From the NCBI GenBank assembly GCA_030770535.1, contig JASVEC010000001.1:682001-746000 (forward strand): a stretch of DNA of 64,000 nt. The letters are read 5' to 3'. The notes under the pieces were generated by a model. It ran no database searches. It saw only the letters and a list, made by a program, of their open reading frames with translations, and was not told the origin of the DNA. Numbering within the stretch: position 1 is the stretch's first letter; every line of letters starts with the position of its first letter. The position numbers were made by a program, and so were the translations under genes. Origin of the DNA: Batkoa obscura. Its lineage: Eukaryota > Entomophthoromycota > Entomophthoromycetes > Entomophthorales > Batkoaceae. Of this stretch, positions 28,379 through 37,990 are shown in pieces.

Positions 28379-30268
28379 TTATAATAAATCTTTAAAATAG
28401 TTAAATATCTTAGACATTCTATTTAACTTAGAATATGATGGATATCTAATAATTGGTTTTGATTGGCCATAAAAAGTGATTGAATAATTGATGAATTTCC
28501 CATGTTTAAAATTATGATGATGAATATCTTTAACTTTTAATTTCCATTCACCAATAATTGGTTCATCAAAATGTTTAACTGTCATTACAGTCCAATCTTG
28601 GAAACCTTCATTAGATTTATCATAAGGTCTAGATTCAATAACTTTTGATACAATATTATTAGGTGAAATTAATTCCATTTCAACATCTCTTCTTCTATCA
28701 TGTTCAATATTAAATTTAATAGTAACATGCTCCAAAGTATCAAAGTTATTATTATTTACCATTTCAGGAGTAACGATAATAGAAGTTAATAAACCATCAT
28801 TAGTTTCTGGAATTCCTTCATCTACTTCAATTGTAGGAATCTGAATTTGAGTTTGTGGACCTACATTTTGAAAATGAATAGCAGCATCAATGAATCTACT
28901 AGCATCCATTTTGCCATAGCCAAACATATTTGAATAAGGTCTTCCAACGTAAGTAGTAGTCCAAGATGGATGATCTAAAGAAATGGGTATCGAATTTTGA
29001 ATAATTAAATGTTGAATATCTCTCCAAGAAAGATCGGGTCTAGCTTCTAAAGCTAAAGCTACTACTCCAGAAATTAAAGGACCAGCAGCACTAGTACCTG
29101 AATGTTTTGAAGTACATTTACCATTAGCATCCGTAGTAAATATAGTATCTTTACCACTATCATCCCCTGAATAAGTCACTAAAAGTAAAGCTGAGCAACC
29201 TTCTGAGTATTTTGGTATTTTATTATATCGATCAATAGCACCCACAGCAATTGTATAAATAGAATTAACATAACCATCAAAATTACAATTATCTTTATAT
29301 AAACCCCCATTACCACTAGCAAATACATAAATATTACCTTTACCTTGACGACCATTAGTAATTGAATTTATTATACTTTTTTGAGCTACTTTGGCTGGTT
29401 CACCAATACTTTGACCATCATCTTGTGGTCCCCATGAACAAGAATAAATATCATTTAAATCATTACGATAACTTAATGCACTTGCTTCTGAATGAGCATA
29501 TAACGGGGCTGACAATGCTCGAATACCACTCACTTTGGAATCATATGCAATACCTACCCCACAAGCATTATCTTTGGCTGCACTGACTTCACCAGCACAT
29601 CGAGTTCCATGGGAATCACCATCTAATTTTGGTATTGGATCGGTACTATTGGTATTGAAATCATAACTTGCTAATGGATCATATTTATAACTAAATTCTT
29701 CATTTAAATGATCTAAACCATCATCAACAAAAGCAACCGTTATTCCCTTTCCAGTTAAACCCCTTTCCCATACAGGTAATAAATTCAAATCATTGCCTTT
29801 ATTTCTTTTATTTAATATATGCCATTGATGACCAAAACCAGGATCTCTTATATTCAATTCGCTACGTACTTGTAATTCTCGAACTTCTAATTCTCTTTTA
29901 TTAAGTTCCCGATGAAACAATTTGGGTAGTATCCTTCTTTTATAAACTTTAGAAATCTCTTGATGTTCAATATCTAATATATTTTTAGCTATATGATCCC
30001 TAAATTGCTGTTGGTGTTTTTTTATCATTAAGTTGATTCCTTCTTTTTCCTTATAATGAGCTACTTTGGCTTTGTATAGATAATGGTTGGGAACACTTAA
30101 GACTGGTTCTTGATATTCTAAATTCAATGATGAATCGATTCTTTTTGGATCCAGCCCAGGAGATAATTCTAAGACTACAAAATGGTGCTTCTGTTGATCA
30201 ACAAGTTGAGTAGCTTCAATCAAGTTGCTTGTGTACAATGCTAGATAGAATATCGAATAAAATAACAT
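28379..30268 (-). CDS. Kexin-like proprotein convertase (S8B) without membrane anchor
   Basis: Intronless 629-residue protein. A signal peptide (MLFYSIFYLALYTSNLIEA) is followed by a propeptide ending at dibasic sites (KRR at 110-112 and NKR at 123-125, the likely self-cleavage region). The S8B catalytic residues are in place: Asp182 (AFVDDGLDH), His220 (GDSHGTRCAG), the oxyanion Asn320 (FASGNGG) and Ser393 (HSGTSAAGP). A complete P-domain follows at about 470-610 (DVEMELISPN, then GEWKLKVKD). Kexins cut secreted precursors after Lys-Arg or Arg-Arg in the late Golgi. Unlike yeast Kex2, the protein stops soon after the P-domain (SYSKLNRMSKIF) with no Ser/Thr stalk, membrane helix or retrieval tail, so it should be soluble or secreted. 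Ser393 is followed by AAGP rather than the usual AAAP. It may act on secreted proteins encoded nearby; this is unproven. Confidence 0.9.
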   Translation of the reverse strand: MLFYSIFYLALYTSNLIEATQLVDQQKHHFVVLELSPGLDPKRIDSSLNLEYQEPVLSVPNHYLYKAKVAHYKEKEGINLMIKKHQQQFRDHIAKNILDIEHQEISKVYKRRILPKLFHRELNKRELEVRELQVRSELNIRDPGFGHQWHILNKRNKGNDLNLLPVWERGLTGKGITVAFVDDGLDHLNEEFSYKYDPLASYDFNTNSTDPIPKLDGDSHGTRCAGEVSAAKDNACGVGIAYDSKVSGIRALSAPLYAHSEASALSYRNDLNDIYSCSWGPQDDGQSIGEPAKVAQKSIINSITNGRQGKGNIYVFASGNGGLYKDNCNFDGYVNSIYTIAVGAIDRYNKIPKYSEGCSALLLVTYSGDDSGKDTIFTTDANGKCTSKHSGTSAAGPLISGVVALALEARPDLSWRDIQHLIIQNSIPISLDHPSWTTTYVGRPYSNMFGYGKMDASRFIDAAIHFQNVGPQTQIQIPTIEVDEGIPETNDGLLTSIIVTPEMVNNNNFDTLEHVTIKFNIEHDRRRDVEMELISPNNIVSKVIESRPYDKSNEGFQDWTVMTVKHFDEPIIGEWKLKVKDIHHHNFKHGKFINYSITFYGQSKPIIRYPSYSKLNRMSKIFNYFKDLL

Positions 30269-32563
30269 GGTTGATATTGATTAATATGGATTAAATTAAG
30301 AGAAAGTATCAAAAACACAATATGAATAATTTAATAAAAATAGGAATGAACTTATGTACAATAAGTATATATATAAAAATGAATACTTCTAATTAATGTA
30401 ATTAATTACTAGCGTTATATACTCTTTAATAACAATTGAAAAATATTACAATTAATAAATTAACTAATAAATTTCTCCTTTATTTGAATTCTACTATTAC
30501 TTAATTTGTCCTTTTTTTTTAAAATAATTTGTTATTGTTATTCCTTCACTCTGAGCAATTATTATTCGAGTTTTCACAAAATTGTTACTTATTTTTTATT
30601 ACTTGTTTTGAAAGTTCTTAACCTATTTTGTGCCCCCTTTCCAGTGTTTACGGAAATGTAATTAACATCCAAAATACTCCGTGAATTTGCAAACCAGTTA
30701 TTTATGGCTTTGCAAAATTAGTTCAGAAGTTGTAATAAGATTAATGGTCAATTGAGTTATTAATAGTTAGCGGCATATTAGAATGCGATGGAATAATCGA
30801 TTGACTTTGAAATTCAAAAAGTGCAATTCGATTGTGTTTTTATTTGTTATAAAAAAAGAGACCCATTGTTAGGGGAAACAAAAGTTAAAAGTAACTTGCA
30901 TTTCCAAAAACTTTGGAGTTCGATCCCTGTTTTCCATTGAAATCTTTCCAAAAACGAGGAGATTGTTAATATACATTAGGAAAAGAAAGAGAGATCCTTT
31001 CTGTAAAGATTATTATCCAGTGTCAAAGGAAAAAGGTATTGGAGCAAAGTTTTACAATTAAAATAAGTTTGGTATGAAAAGAATTAATAAGCAATAAAAT
31101 GGAACATGTAACCATGTGGTAAGTTGAGTTATTGAAATCTAAGGAAATATGGATAGCAATCTAACTCAAACGATACATAAAAAGCTGGTATAGACGGAAA
31201 ATATTAATAAATGTAATTTTTACTCTTGTCTTTAAAAAAGCTTGTGTACATTTAGTTTTTGATAGTGAAAATTACTACTTTCAAAGCTTCAATCTCTTTT
31301 TCAATTTTTTTCATTGTTATGTATTACAATAATACTATGAGTAGTTCATTTATTCTATACTGTAATAGTCTTTTAGATACCATAGATAATTTCAGCTCAT
31401 CATGTTTTTTTACTAGAGTCTAATTCTTCCAATTTGACCTAAGTAGAAATTTTGAATCCAATTGAACTTTTGCTTAATAAAATTTCGCATAAAGGAAAGC
31501 ATCATTTGCTATAAACCAAAACGCTGGTATTTCATAACTTCCAAGAATTAAAAATAATGGGTGGGCGAATCAATTATGCAATTTCCAGCATTTCTAATAT
31601 TGAAATATCATATTAAATTGAATACTGGTTATTTTAATGACAATTTACATCAATGGAAGCCATTCTTGCTTATTTTGATAGATAAAATAGCCCCGCTTTA
31701 CCCTTTTTTAAATAAAATCAACTTCCCATAATCAGAATTCATTATTTTTCAATCTACAGCAAAAATAGTACCCAATTTAAGTATCAGAAAATTAGAGGAT
31801 TGTTATCTTTATTTGTTTCTACAGTGTTCTGATATCGTATTAGCCTTTAACCATAACATGAAATTTGCTTCCCGAGCTCATCGCATGGTCAAAGTCAGTG
31901 GATTTCAAATGAAGCTGTATGTAATATAAGGTTTCGAGGAGTTTAAGCATGTAGGCACTTGACCACATGTTGCGAAAAAGGCTAAATTGTAACTTATAAC
32001 TTGTAACTTTCCAATATGCGTTTTTATAGGTGCATAGATTTTGTTTGAATTGTTTTTATAGTGATTTTTGCGCTTTGTATTAGCAGTACTATGTATTATT
32101 CGTTATGAGAGTACAATGTTTATTACAAGTCTGAAATTGAAAAATAATTTAAAATAAAAGATAAAGCTATAAAGACAGCATTAAATAAAAAAATATTCTA
32201 GACATTGATCTTTAAGTTCATATAAACTGAATTGTATAGATGTGGTTAATTAAAGAATATTAAACCCTTGAAGAAATAATGTCTCAGGTGTTTGCCACTC
32301 AGGATGATTGGTAAAATTCAATCCAGAAAAAATTGGGGTTGTTTTTTGTTTCAAGATATTGTCCACTTTAGTCGAGTATAAATTTCAAAAAAATTCTTAG
32401 TTCACTTCATAAACAAAGAATATATCAATACTGTTTATTATTAAGATTAAAAAAAACAAAAAATGATAACAATTTTATTAACATTAATTTCAATTTATTA
32501 CAAAAAAAATATTATATCCATTCTCTTTAACTTCCATCAATAAAAAACTTTTAGAAGCATACT
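30269..32563. other. 2.3-kb AT-rich spacer with faint relics
   Basis: No supported gene. At 31759-31929 (+) a 56-codon open stretch (IRKLEDCYLYLFLQ, then MKFASRAHRMVKVSGF) looks coding-like but is unidentified. Around 32330-32430 a faint trace of the palindromic repeat family may exist (GGGGTTGTTTTTTGTTTCAA, then AAATTCTTAG), too decayed to list. Confidence 0.35.
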
Positions 32564-32749
32564 TCAGTTCTTACCAGGTGGATAACGAACAAAGAAAGGG
32601 TCATGCTGTTTAGCATTGGGTACTCGATTATGATTTAAACCGTTTTTAAAGCTTCTTCTTAAATAAGGTCGATGAATGGGTAGTCCATTGATGTTAGGTA
32701 AGGTTAAGCCAATTACTAAAGCTACTAGAAAGGTACTGTTTTTAATCAT
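32564..32749 (-). CDS. Small secreted precursor with dibasic site
   Basis: A 61-residue frame starting at the ATG 32749-32747. The signal peptide is hydrophobic (MIKNSTFLVALVIGL, ending near INGLP). The mature part is short, basic and Cys-free. It contains a dibasic RR in PYLRRSFKNG that would suit a kexin, followed by about 30 residues rich in Asn, His, Pro and Arg (HDPFFVRYPPGKN). The final codons overlap a good splice donor (GGTAAGAAC), so the true C-terminus may lie in a second exon. The layout (signal, short pro-region, dibasic cut, small peptide) resembles fungal pheromone or repellent-peptide precursors. There is only one copy of the peptide, and no Gly-amidation signal is obvious. A plain small effector is equally possible. 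Confidence 0.45.
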   Translation of the reverse strand: MIKNSTFLVALVIGLTLPNINGLPIHRPYLRRSFKNGLNHNRVPNAKQHDPFFVRYPPGKN

Positions 32750-33423
32750 TTTGATTATTGTATTTAGAAGGGAAAATACCAATATTTATATAATGCTAAT
32801 AATTTTTTAAAATTATTTAATCGTTGATCAAATCCCTCATTTATATCTCTTTTTAAAAATCAATTCACTGAGTTTTGATACTGCTTCAAGTTATTAGAAT
32901 GAGGGTTTGTTTCAGTGTTTTGAATTGAGATTATAAGGAATGATCGTAATAAATTTAATTTATTGTTTAATTGTTAGTTTTTATTAAAATCAATAATATA
33001 TAATTTATTGTTAGAAGTTAAAAGTTCAAATATTCAACTTTTTATATTCTTTTCTCAGTTTCTTATTTTTCTGGACAAATCTGAAAGCGCAATGTATAGA
33101 ATTGCACCAGTAAAGCGTTTTTAGAGTACTTGTTAACAGTTTTTTTCTCACAATACAAAAATTACTGCTACAGCCAATATCCTCTCTATTTTTTAAAATG
33201 TACTCACTAAGCTTGTGGGAAAACTAAAAAATATATATCTGTAAAGTAACAATAGTGATACGTAAAGAAATAAACATACACTTAATGCAGCAGTTAAAAT
33301 TATATTTATTTCGTACATTAAATTTATAAACTATTTTTATGGAACCATAAATCCTGAATAACCTAAAAAATCATTCTTTAAACTTTTCAAATTTAAAATT
33401 AAATGAATAGCTACTCTGTTTCT
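32750..33423. other. Spacer before the retroelement, nothing seen
   Basis: AT-rich sequence with the promoter of the small secreted protein. No coding or repeat feature is supported. The retroelement target site TTAC closes it at 33424-33427. Confidence 0.35.
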
Positions 33424-33427
33424 TTAC

Positions 33428-33893
33428 TGTGAAAGTTGATACTTAGTGGCCGAAGTTAAAAGCTACTCTTGCTTAATTAACTTGCCTTGAGTCGAAGGGT
33501 CTTAGTTTATATAACTAAGGTAGACTTAACTTAATAGAAATAGTATGTAGTAAGCTACAAATTATGTAAAACAAATACAATGGAAGATACTACTATAAAA
33601 TCTATATCAGATGTTGTCAGAAAGACTTAGTGACTTTATTAATGATACGTTATCAGGGAGTAATCCAATTAAAAAAGCCTGGAGTTATCATATTGAAGAA
33701 TCTCTTTTATACTCCAATAAATATGGATATTAATACGAGAGGATGTTATTCCTTGCAATATGAAGTTAGAAATTCTCGCAGCAAATCAAAATAAGGGACT
33801 CTGACTTGATTGTATTTGAACTTGAGAACACAGCAACTTAAGTGATTGTTGCGTTATAATCAATCCGAGAGCTAAATAAAGCAATATTTCACA
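33428..33893 (-). repeat. 3' LTR of the Ty3/Gypsy element
   Basis: 466 bp, bounded by TGTGAA...TTCACA, with a TTAGTTTATATAACTAAG palindrome inside. Nearly identical to the partner LTR at 40611-41076. Confidence 0.95.
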
Positions 33894-33979
33894 TTTCCCT
33901 CCCTATGATTTGATGTAGTGAATTTTTATGATTTACTTACCAAGAGCAATTTGACTAGTTACGAATTGTACTCATTGAA

Positions 33980-36900
33980 TCACATTGCTGATTTGAGAAA
34001 CTTGGCATGGACTCGATTATAAATGACGCTTGTTCCTTTATGTTTAATCGAATAGCTATCATACAAGTGTTTATGTATGATTTCATATGGTCCGTCCCAT
34101 TTCAGTGCCAGTTTATTTTTTCTAGGTTGGTTGTAGGAAGGATACAAATAAACAATATCTCCTACCTTGAAAGTGGCTAGACTAGGAAGTCTGGACATAT
34201 CTTGCTGATACCTCTTTATCTTCGAATCTGTTAATGCGTTAAAGGCTTCAACTTGGATAGCTATCAATTTTTTTGTTAGTTTAGCCAAGTATATGTCAGG
34301 GCTTATCTCGCCTTGTTTAGCGATTAAAGGGGCAAAAGATATGGGGAGCCCAGGGTGTCTCCCATAAAGCATAATAAAAGGAGACTTTTTAGTAATACTG
34401 TGTACTGAATATCTATATGCTAAAATAGCGGAATGTAGATATTCATCCCAACAGCTAGTTTTGTCAAAAGCTAGTTTTCTTAGTATACGTATTAGTGTAC
34501 CGTTTACTCTCTCAACCATTCCATTAGTTTCTGGATGATACGGAGCTGCAGTAGAATGTCTTATGGCCATTAGTCTGGCTAATTTTGGGAGAACTAGATT
34601 AACAAAATTGGCAGCATTATCGGTAAGTATCACCTGTGGGCTTCCATGTCTACAAATAATATCTTCATATATAAATTTAGATATGTGGAAGGAAGTCTGG
34701 TTTGGTATTGCTCTAGCTTCAACCCACTTAGTTAGATGGTCTATAGCTACAACGATATACTTATTTCCTCTTACTGAAGAAGCTTCACAAAGAGGGCCTA
34801 TCACATCTATACTTACCGTGTGGAATGCATGTTTAGGTAAAATAAACTTGTAAGCTGTTACTTTTATCCTACTTTGTTCTCTTTTACAAACATCACAATT
34901 ATTTATGAAGTCTTCTAAGTCTGGTATCATTGATTCCCAATAGCAGGAAACTTTCATGGTGTCATATGTTTTTTGGAAGGCTGAATGCCCGCAGATCACA
35001 TTGTGAAACTGTTGACATGCAGATAGCCGCGAAGAAGGCTTAATATACGGAATATATGTTCCTTTAATCTTTTTGTACAATGCATTACTTTTGACAATGA
35101 TATTCTGGGCATTTTTCTCAAGCCATTGTTTAAGCTCAGGTTGTTGTTGCGGCCACTTATTTTTATTACCCAATAGGTTGTACAGATCATCATCTATGGG
35201 GGTGGCTAGACAGATCCTGGGTAACCTACTAAGCCCATCTGCATTTTGGTGATCTTTACCTGGCTTATATACTATATCAAAACTATACGATTGTAGTTTT
35301 AGAGCCCACCTAGCTAGACGTCCTTCAGGATTAGTGATTGAATATAACCACTTTAGGGAAACATGGTCGGTAATAACAGTAAAGTGAGTGCCATAGATAT
35401 ACGGTCTAAATGCCTTTATAGCATGAATAATTGCAAGGCATTCCTTCTCTGTCGTAGTGTAATTCCTCTCATGCTTCGATAAGGTTCTAGAGGTATAAGC
35501 TATTGGATGCTCGCAGTTGTCATCATCCAGTTGACTTAAAACACCTCCAACTGCCGTTAGGCTAGCGTCGGTATACAGGGAGAAGGGCTTTGAGAAATTT
35601 GGAAACATCAACACTGGGGCGTTAAGCAGCTTATCGCGAAGTTCTTCAAAGGCTTGTTGGTGTTCTTCTTTCCATTGAAACTTGACTTCTTTCTTTAACA
35701 ATTGGAATAGTGGAGTGGCTAAGTTCGAAAAATCTTTTATAAATCTTCGGTAGTAATTCATTAGTCCGAGGAATACTTGTACTTCTCTCATCGTAGTTGG
35801 GGGGAAAAGCTCTTTTACTGCATCTAATTTATTAGGAATAGGAGCTAAACCTTTGTCAGAGACCTTGTAGCCTAAAAATTCCAGACTAGTTTGGAAAAAT
35901 GAGCATTTTTTTGGCTTTAACTTTAAGTTAGCTTGGCGAAGACGTTCGAATACTGCTTTAAGGTGATTTAGGTGATCCACGAAAGTCTTCGAGAACACAT
36001 TCAAGTCGTCTAAGTAAATTAGTACACATGAGAGCTTAAGATCACCTAGTGTATTATCCATAAGACGTTGGAATGTAGCAGGAGCGTTTGAAAGGCCTTG
36101 TGGCATCCTCGTTGGTTGAAATAGTCCTTCGGAAGTAATCAAAGCGCATTTCTCTTGGTCTTCCGGATCCATTTCTACCTGCCAGTATCCTGAGATTAGA
36201 TCCATTGCTGAAAAGTATTTTGCACCTTGTAAGCGGTCAACAGCATCATCTATTCTGGGTAGTGGATATACATCCTTCTTTGTGATTTTGTTGAGTTTCC
36301 TATAGTCCATAACTACTCTATTAGTTCCATCTTTTTTCTTAACAATCATAAGGGGAGAGGCCCATGGACTATTTGAAGGGATAATCAAACCTAATCTTAA
36401 AAGTTTTTGGACTTCTTCTCGTTCTGCCTTAAGTTCAGACTGAGATTTACGATATGCTTTAGTTGCAACAGGTAGTGAATCACATGTATATACTTTATGT
36501 TTAGTATTGCGGGCACAGCCAATATCTTCTTCTGAAGTTGCAAAGACGTCTTTATATTCTTCCAGCAATTTATAAAATTGAAGTTGTTCATCTGGGTTTA
36601 GATGTTTAATAGTGTCTTTCTCAACAAACAGGGTTTGGTTATTAGGGGCTTCTTCATAAATTTGGAATTCTTCTAGTGTTGCAAATTTACTGAAAGTATT
36701 AATCACAATGTTATTTTCTACGTGGATTGTACCAACCTGTTGACCTCTAGAGATTTTGATATCTTTTTCGGTAATGTTGGCAAGCAGTAGTTTTATAGTC
36801 TCATTCATGTTATTACCTAAAATCCCGGGCATAGTTAGAGGTTCTAATCTTGAAACACTTTCTATACTGTATATAGATAGATGGAACTCCTTAGGTACCC

Positions 36901-37513
36901 ATAATGAGATTTCGGTGTCTAGTACTACCTGTGATTTAGGCGGTATTAGTAAGTTCTTAGGGGAAATAATGGGGATTCCAGACTGCTTATATGCTATATC
37001 TGGATATTGATAAATCACAGATTCTAATCCGCAGAGAGTAACGTCAACTGATTTATTGTTAGTCCGATAGCTCATTATACGACAGTCAGGAGTTTTGTTG
37101 CTTATGTTGTTAATGGTTAGGTTCCTTGGCTTATTGTAGTACATTGGAATGGATTGATCTAATACTTTTAAGATATTTTGATCGTACAATAATTGGCAAC
37201 CATGTTTCACAAAGAATTCGGTGCCTAGGAGGAAGTCGTAACCTTCGCTTTCCAACACTATCGCTGGAAAGGCTAAAGTTAGCTTTCCAAACTTAATAGG
37301 GATTGATGAGTATGCTCCTAGTGCCGTGACGGTTCCGGTTCCGGCTGTACCGAAGGTGTCCGAACAATCTATATCCGGTTTAAAGGGTAATCGTTTTACC
37401 AGACGACTCGATATGAAATTGATGGGAGCTCCGCTATCTAATATTATACGCACATTTTTTTTTGTAAATCGACGCATTAATGTAAGTACAATCGGTGGAG
37501 TTGGCTTTGGCAT
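33980..37513 (-). CDS. Retroelement pol: protease, RT, RNase H, integrase
   Basis: Long pol frame of the Ty3/Gypsy element. The aspartic protease motif is ILDSGAPINFIS near the N-terminus. The reverse transcriptase includes the YLDD catalytic box (CVLIYLDDLNVF) and MPQGLSNAPATFQ. RNase H begins LYTDASLTAVGG. Integrase has an HHCC zinc-binding region (ICGHSAF, then NNCDVCK) followed by the DDE core, with VSIDVIGPL, ILTDNAANF and HPETNGMVERVNG visible. This order (RT before integrase) defines Ty3/Gypsy rather than Copia. No C-terminal chromodomain was seen. The ordinary gag-pol polyprotein of such elements supplies particle-maturation and integration functions. Confidence 0.95.
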   Translation of the reverse strand: MPKPTPPIVLTLMRRFTKKNVRIILDSGAPINFISSRLVKRLPFKPDIDCSDTFGTAGTGTVTALGAYSSIPIKFGKLTLAFPAIVLESEGYDFLLGTEFFVKHGCQLLYDQNILKVLDQSIPMYYNKPRNLTINNISNKTPDCRIMSYRTNNKSVDVTLCGLESVIYQYPDIAYKQSGIPIISPKNLLIPPKSQVVLDTEISLWVPKEFHLSIYSIESVSRLEPLTMPGILGNNMNETIKLLLANITEKDIKISRGQQVGTIHVENNIVINTFSKFATLEEFQIYEEAPNNQTLFVEKDTIKHLNPDEQLQFYKLLEEYKDVFATSEEDIGCARNTKHKVYTCDSLPVATKAYRKSQSELKAEREEVQKLLRLGLIIPSNSPWASPLMIVKKKDGTNRVVMDYRKLNKITKKDVYPLPRIDDAVDRLQGAKYFSAMDLISGYWQVEMDPEDQEKCALITSEGLFQPTRMPQGLSNAPATFQRLMDNTLGDLKLSCVLIYLDDLNVFSKTFVDHLNHLKAVFERLRQANLKLKPKKCSFFQTSLEFLGYKVSDKGLAPIPNKLDAVKELFPPTTMREVQVFLGLMNYYRRFIKDFSNLATPLFQLLKKEVKFQWKEEHQQAFEELRDKLLNAPVLMFPNFSKPFSLYTDASLTAVGGVLSQLDDDNCEHPIAYTSRTLSKHERNYTTTEKECLAIIHAIKAFRPYIYGTHFTVITDHVSLKWLYSITNPEGRLARWALKLQSYSFDIVYKPGKDHQNADGLSRLPRICLATPIDDDLYNLLGNKNKWPQQQPELKQWLEKNAQNIIVKSNALYKKIKGTYIPYIKPSSRLSACQQFHNVICGHSAFQKTYDTMKVSCYWESMIPDLEDFINNCDVCKREQSRIKVTAYKFILPKHAFHTVSIDVIGPLCEASSVRGNKYIVVAIDHLTKWVEARAIPNQTSFHISKFIYEDIICRHGSPQVILTDNAANFVNLVLPKLARLMAIRHSTAAPYHPETNGMVERVNGTLIRILRKLAFDKTSCWDEYLHSAILAYRYSVHSITKKSPFIMLYGRHPGLPISFAPLIAKQGEISPDIYLAKLTKKLIAIQVEAFNALTDSKIKRYQQDMSRLPSLATFKVGDIVYLYPSYNQPRKNKLALKWDGPYEIIHKHLYDSYSIKHKGTSVIYNRVHAKFLKSAM

Positions 37514-37990
37514 CGAGGTTTACTAAGAGGATCTGTTTATTTGGATTCTGATATTCTCTAATGATGTTTCTAAATGCAATTGCTAAGTCTGATTCTCCAG
37601 TTAGGATTTTGTCTAGAGGAATTGGGATGGTAACATTAGTTAACCACTGGTGTGTATTATCTAGTTCACTTTGTGTAAGGGACAGTTTGGATAAATCGGA
37701 TAATTGTGAAATGTAAGGTTTAGCAATTTCATTTATCAAGGCAGAATCAGGGGCATTGATAGAGTTATCAGGTGACTTATCAATTCGACGTGGAATGACT
37801 TTAGGAATTTCAACGACGGGAACCTTTTTCTTCTTGGGTCTGCCACGAATTTTGGAAGGTAGTGCTAGGATGAGGGTAGAGGGGTCAAATTTTGAAAGCG
37901 TGTTAATTTCGAAGTCTAATTCAGTGCTTTCATCTGGATCAGGAGGAATTTTTGATTTCGTGGAAGGGGGATCCTCATTTACCCTCCCAC

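Noticed and set aside
30880-30950. tRNA-like B box (GAGTTCGATCCCTG)
   Set aside because: No matching A box, acceptor stem or cloverleaf could be formed around it, so neither a tRNA nor a SINE call is supported.
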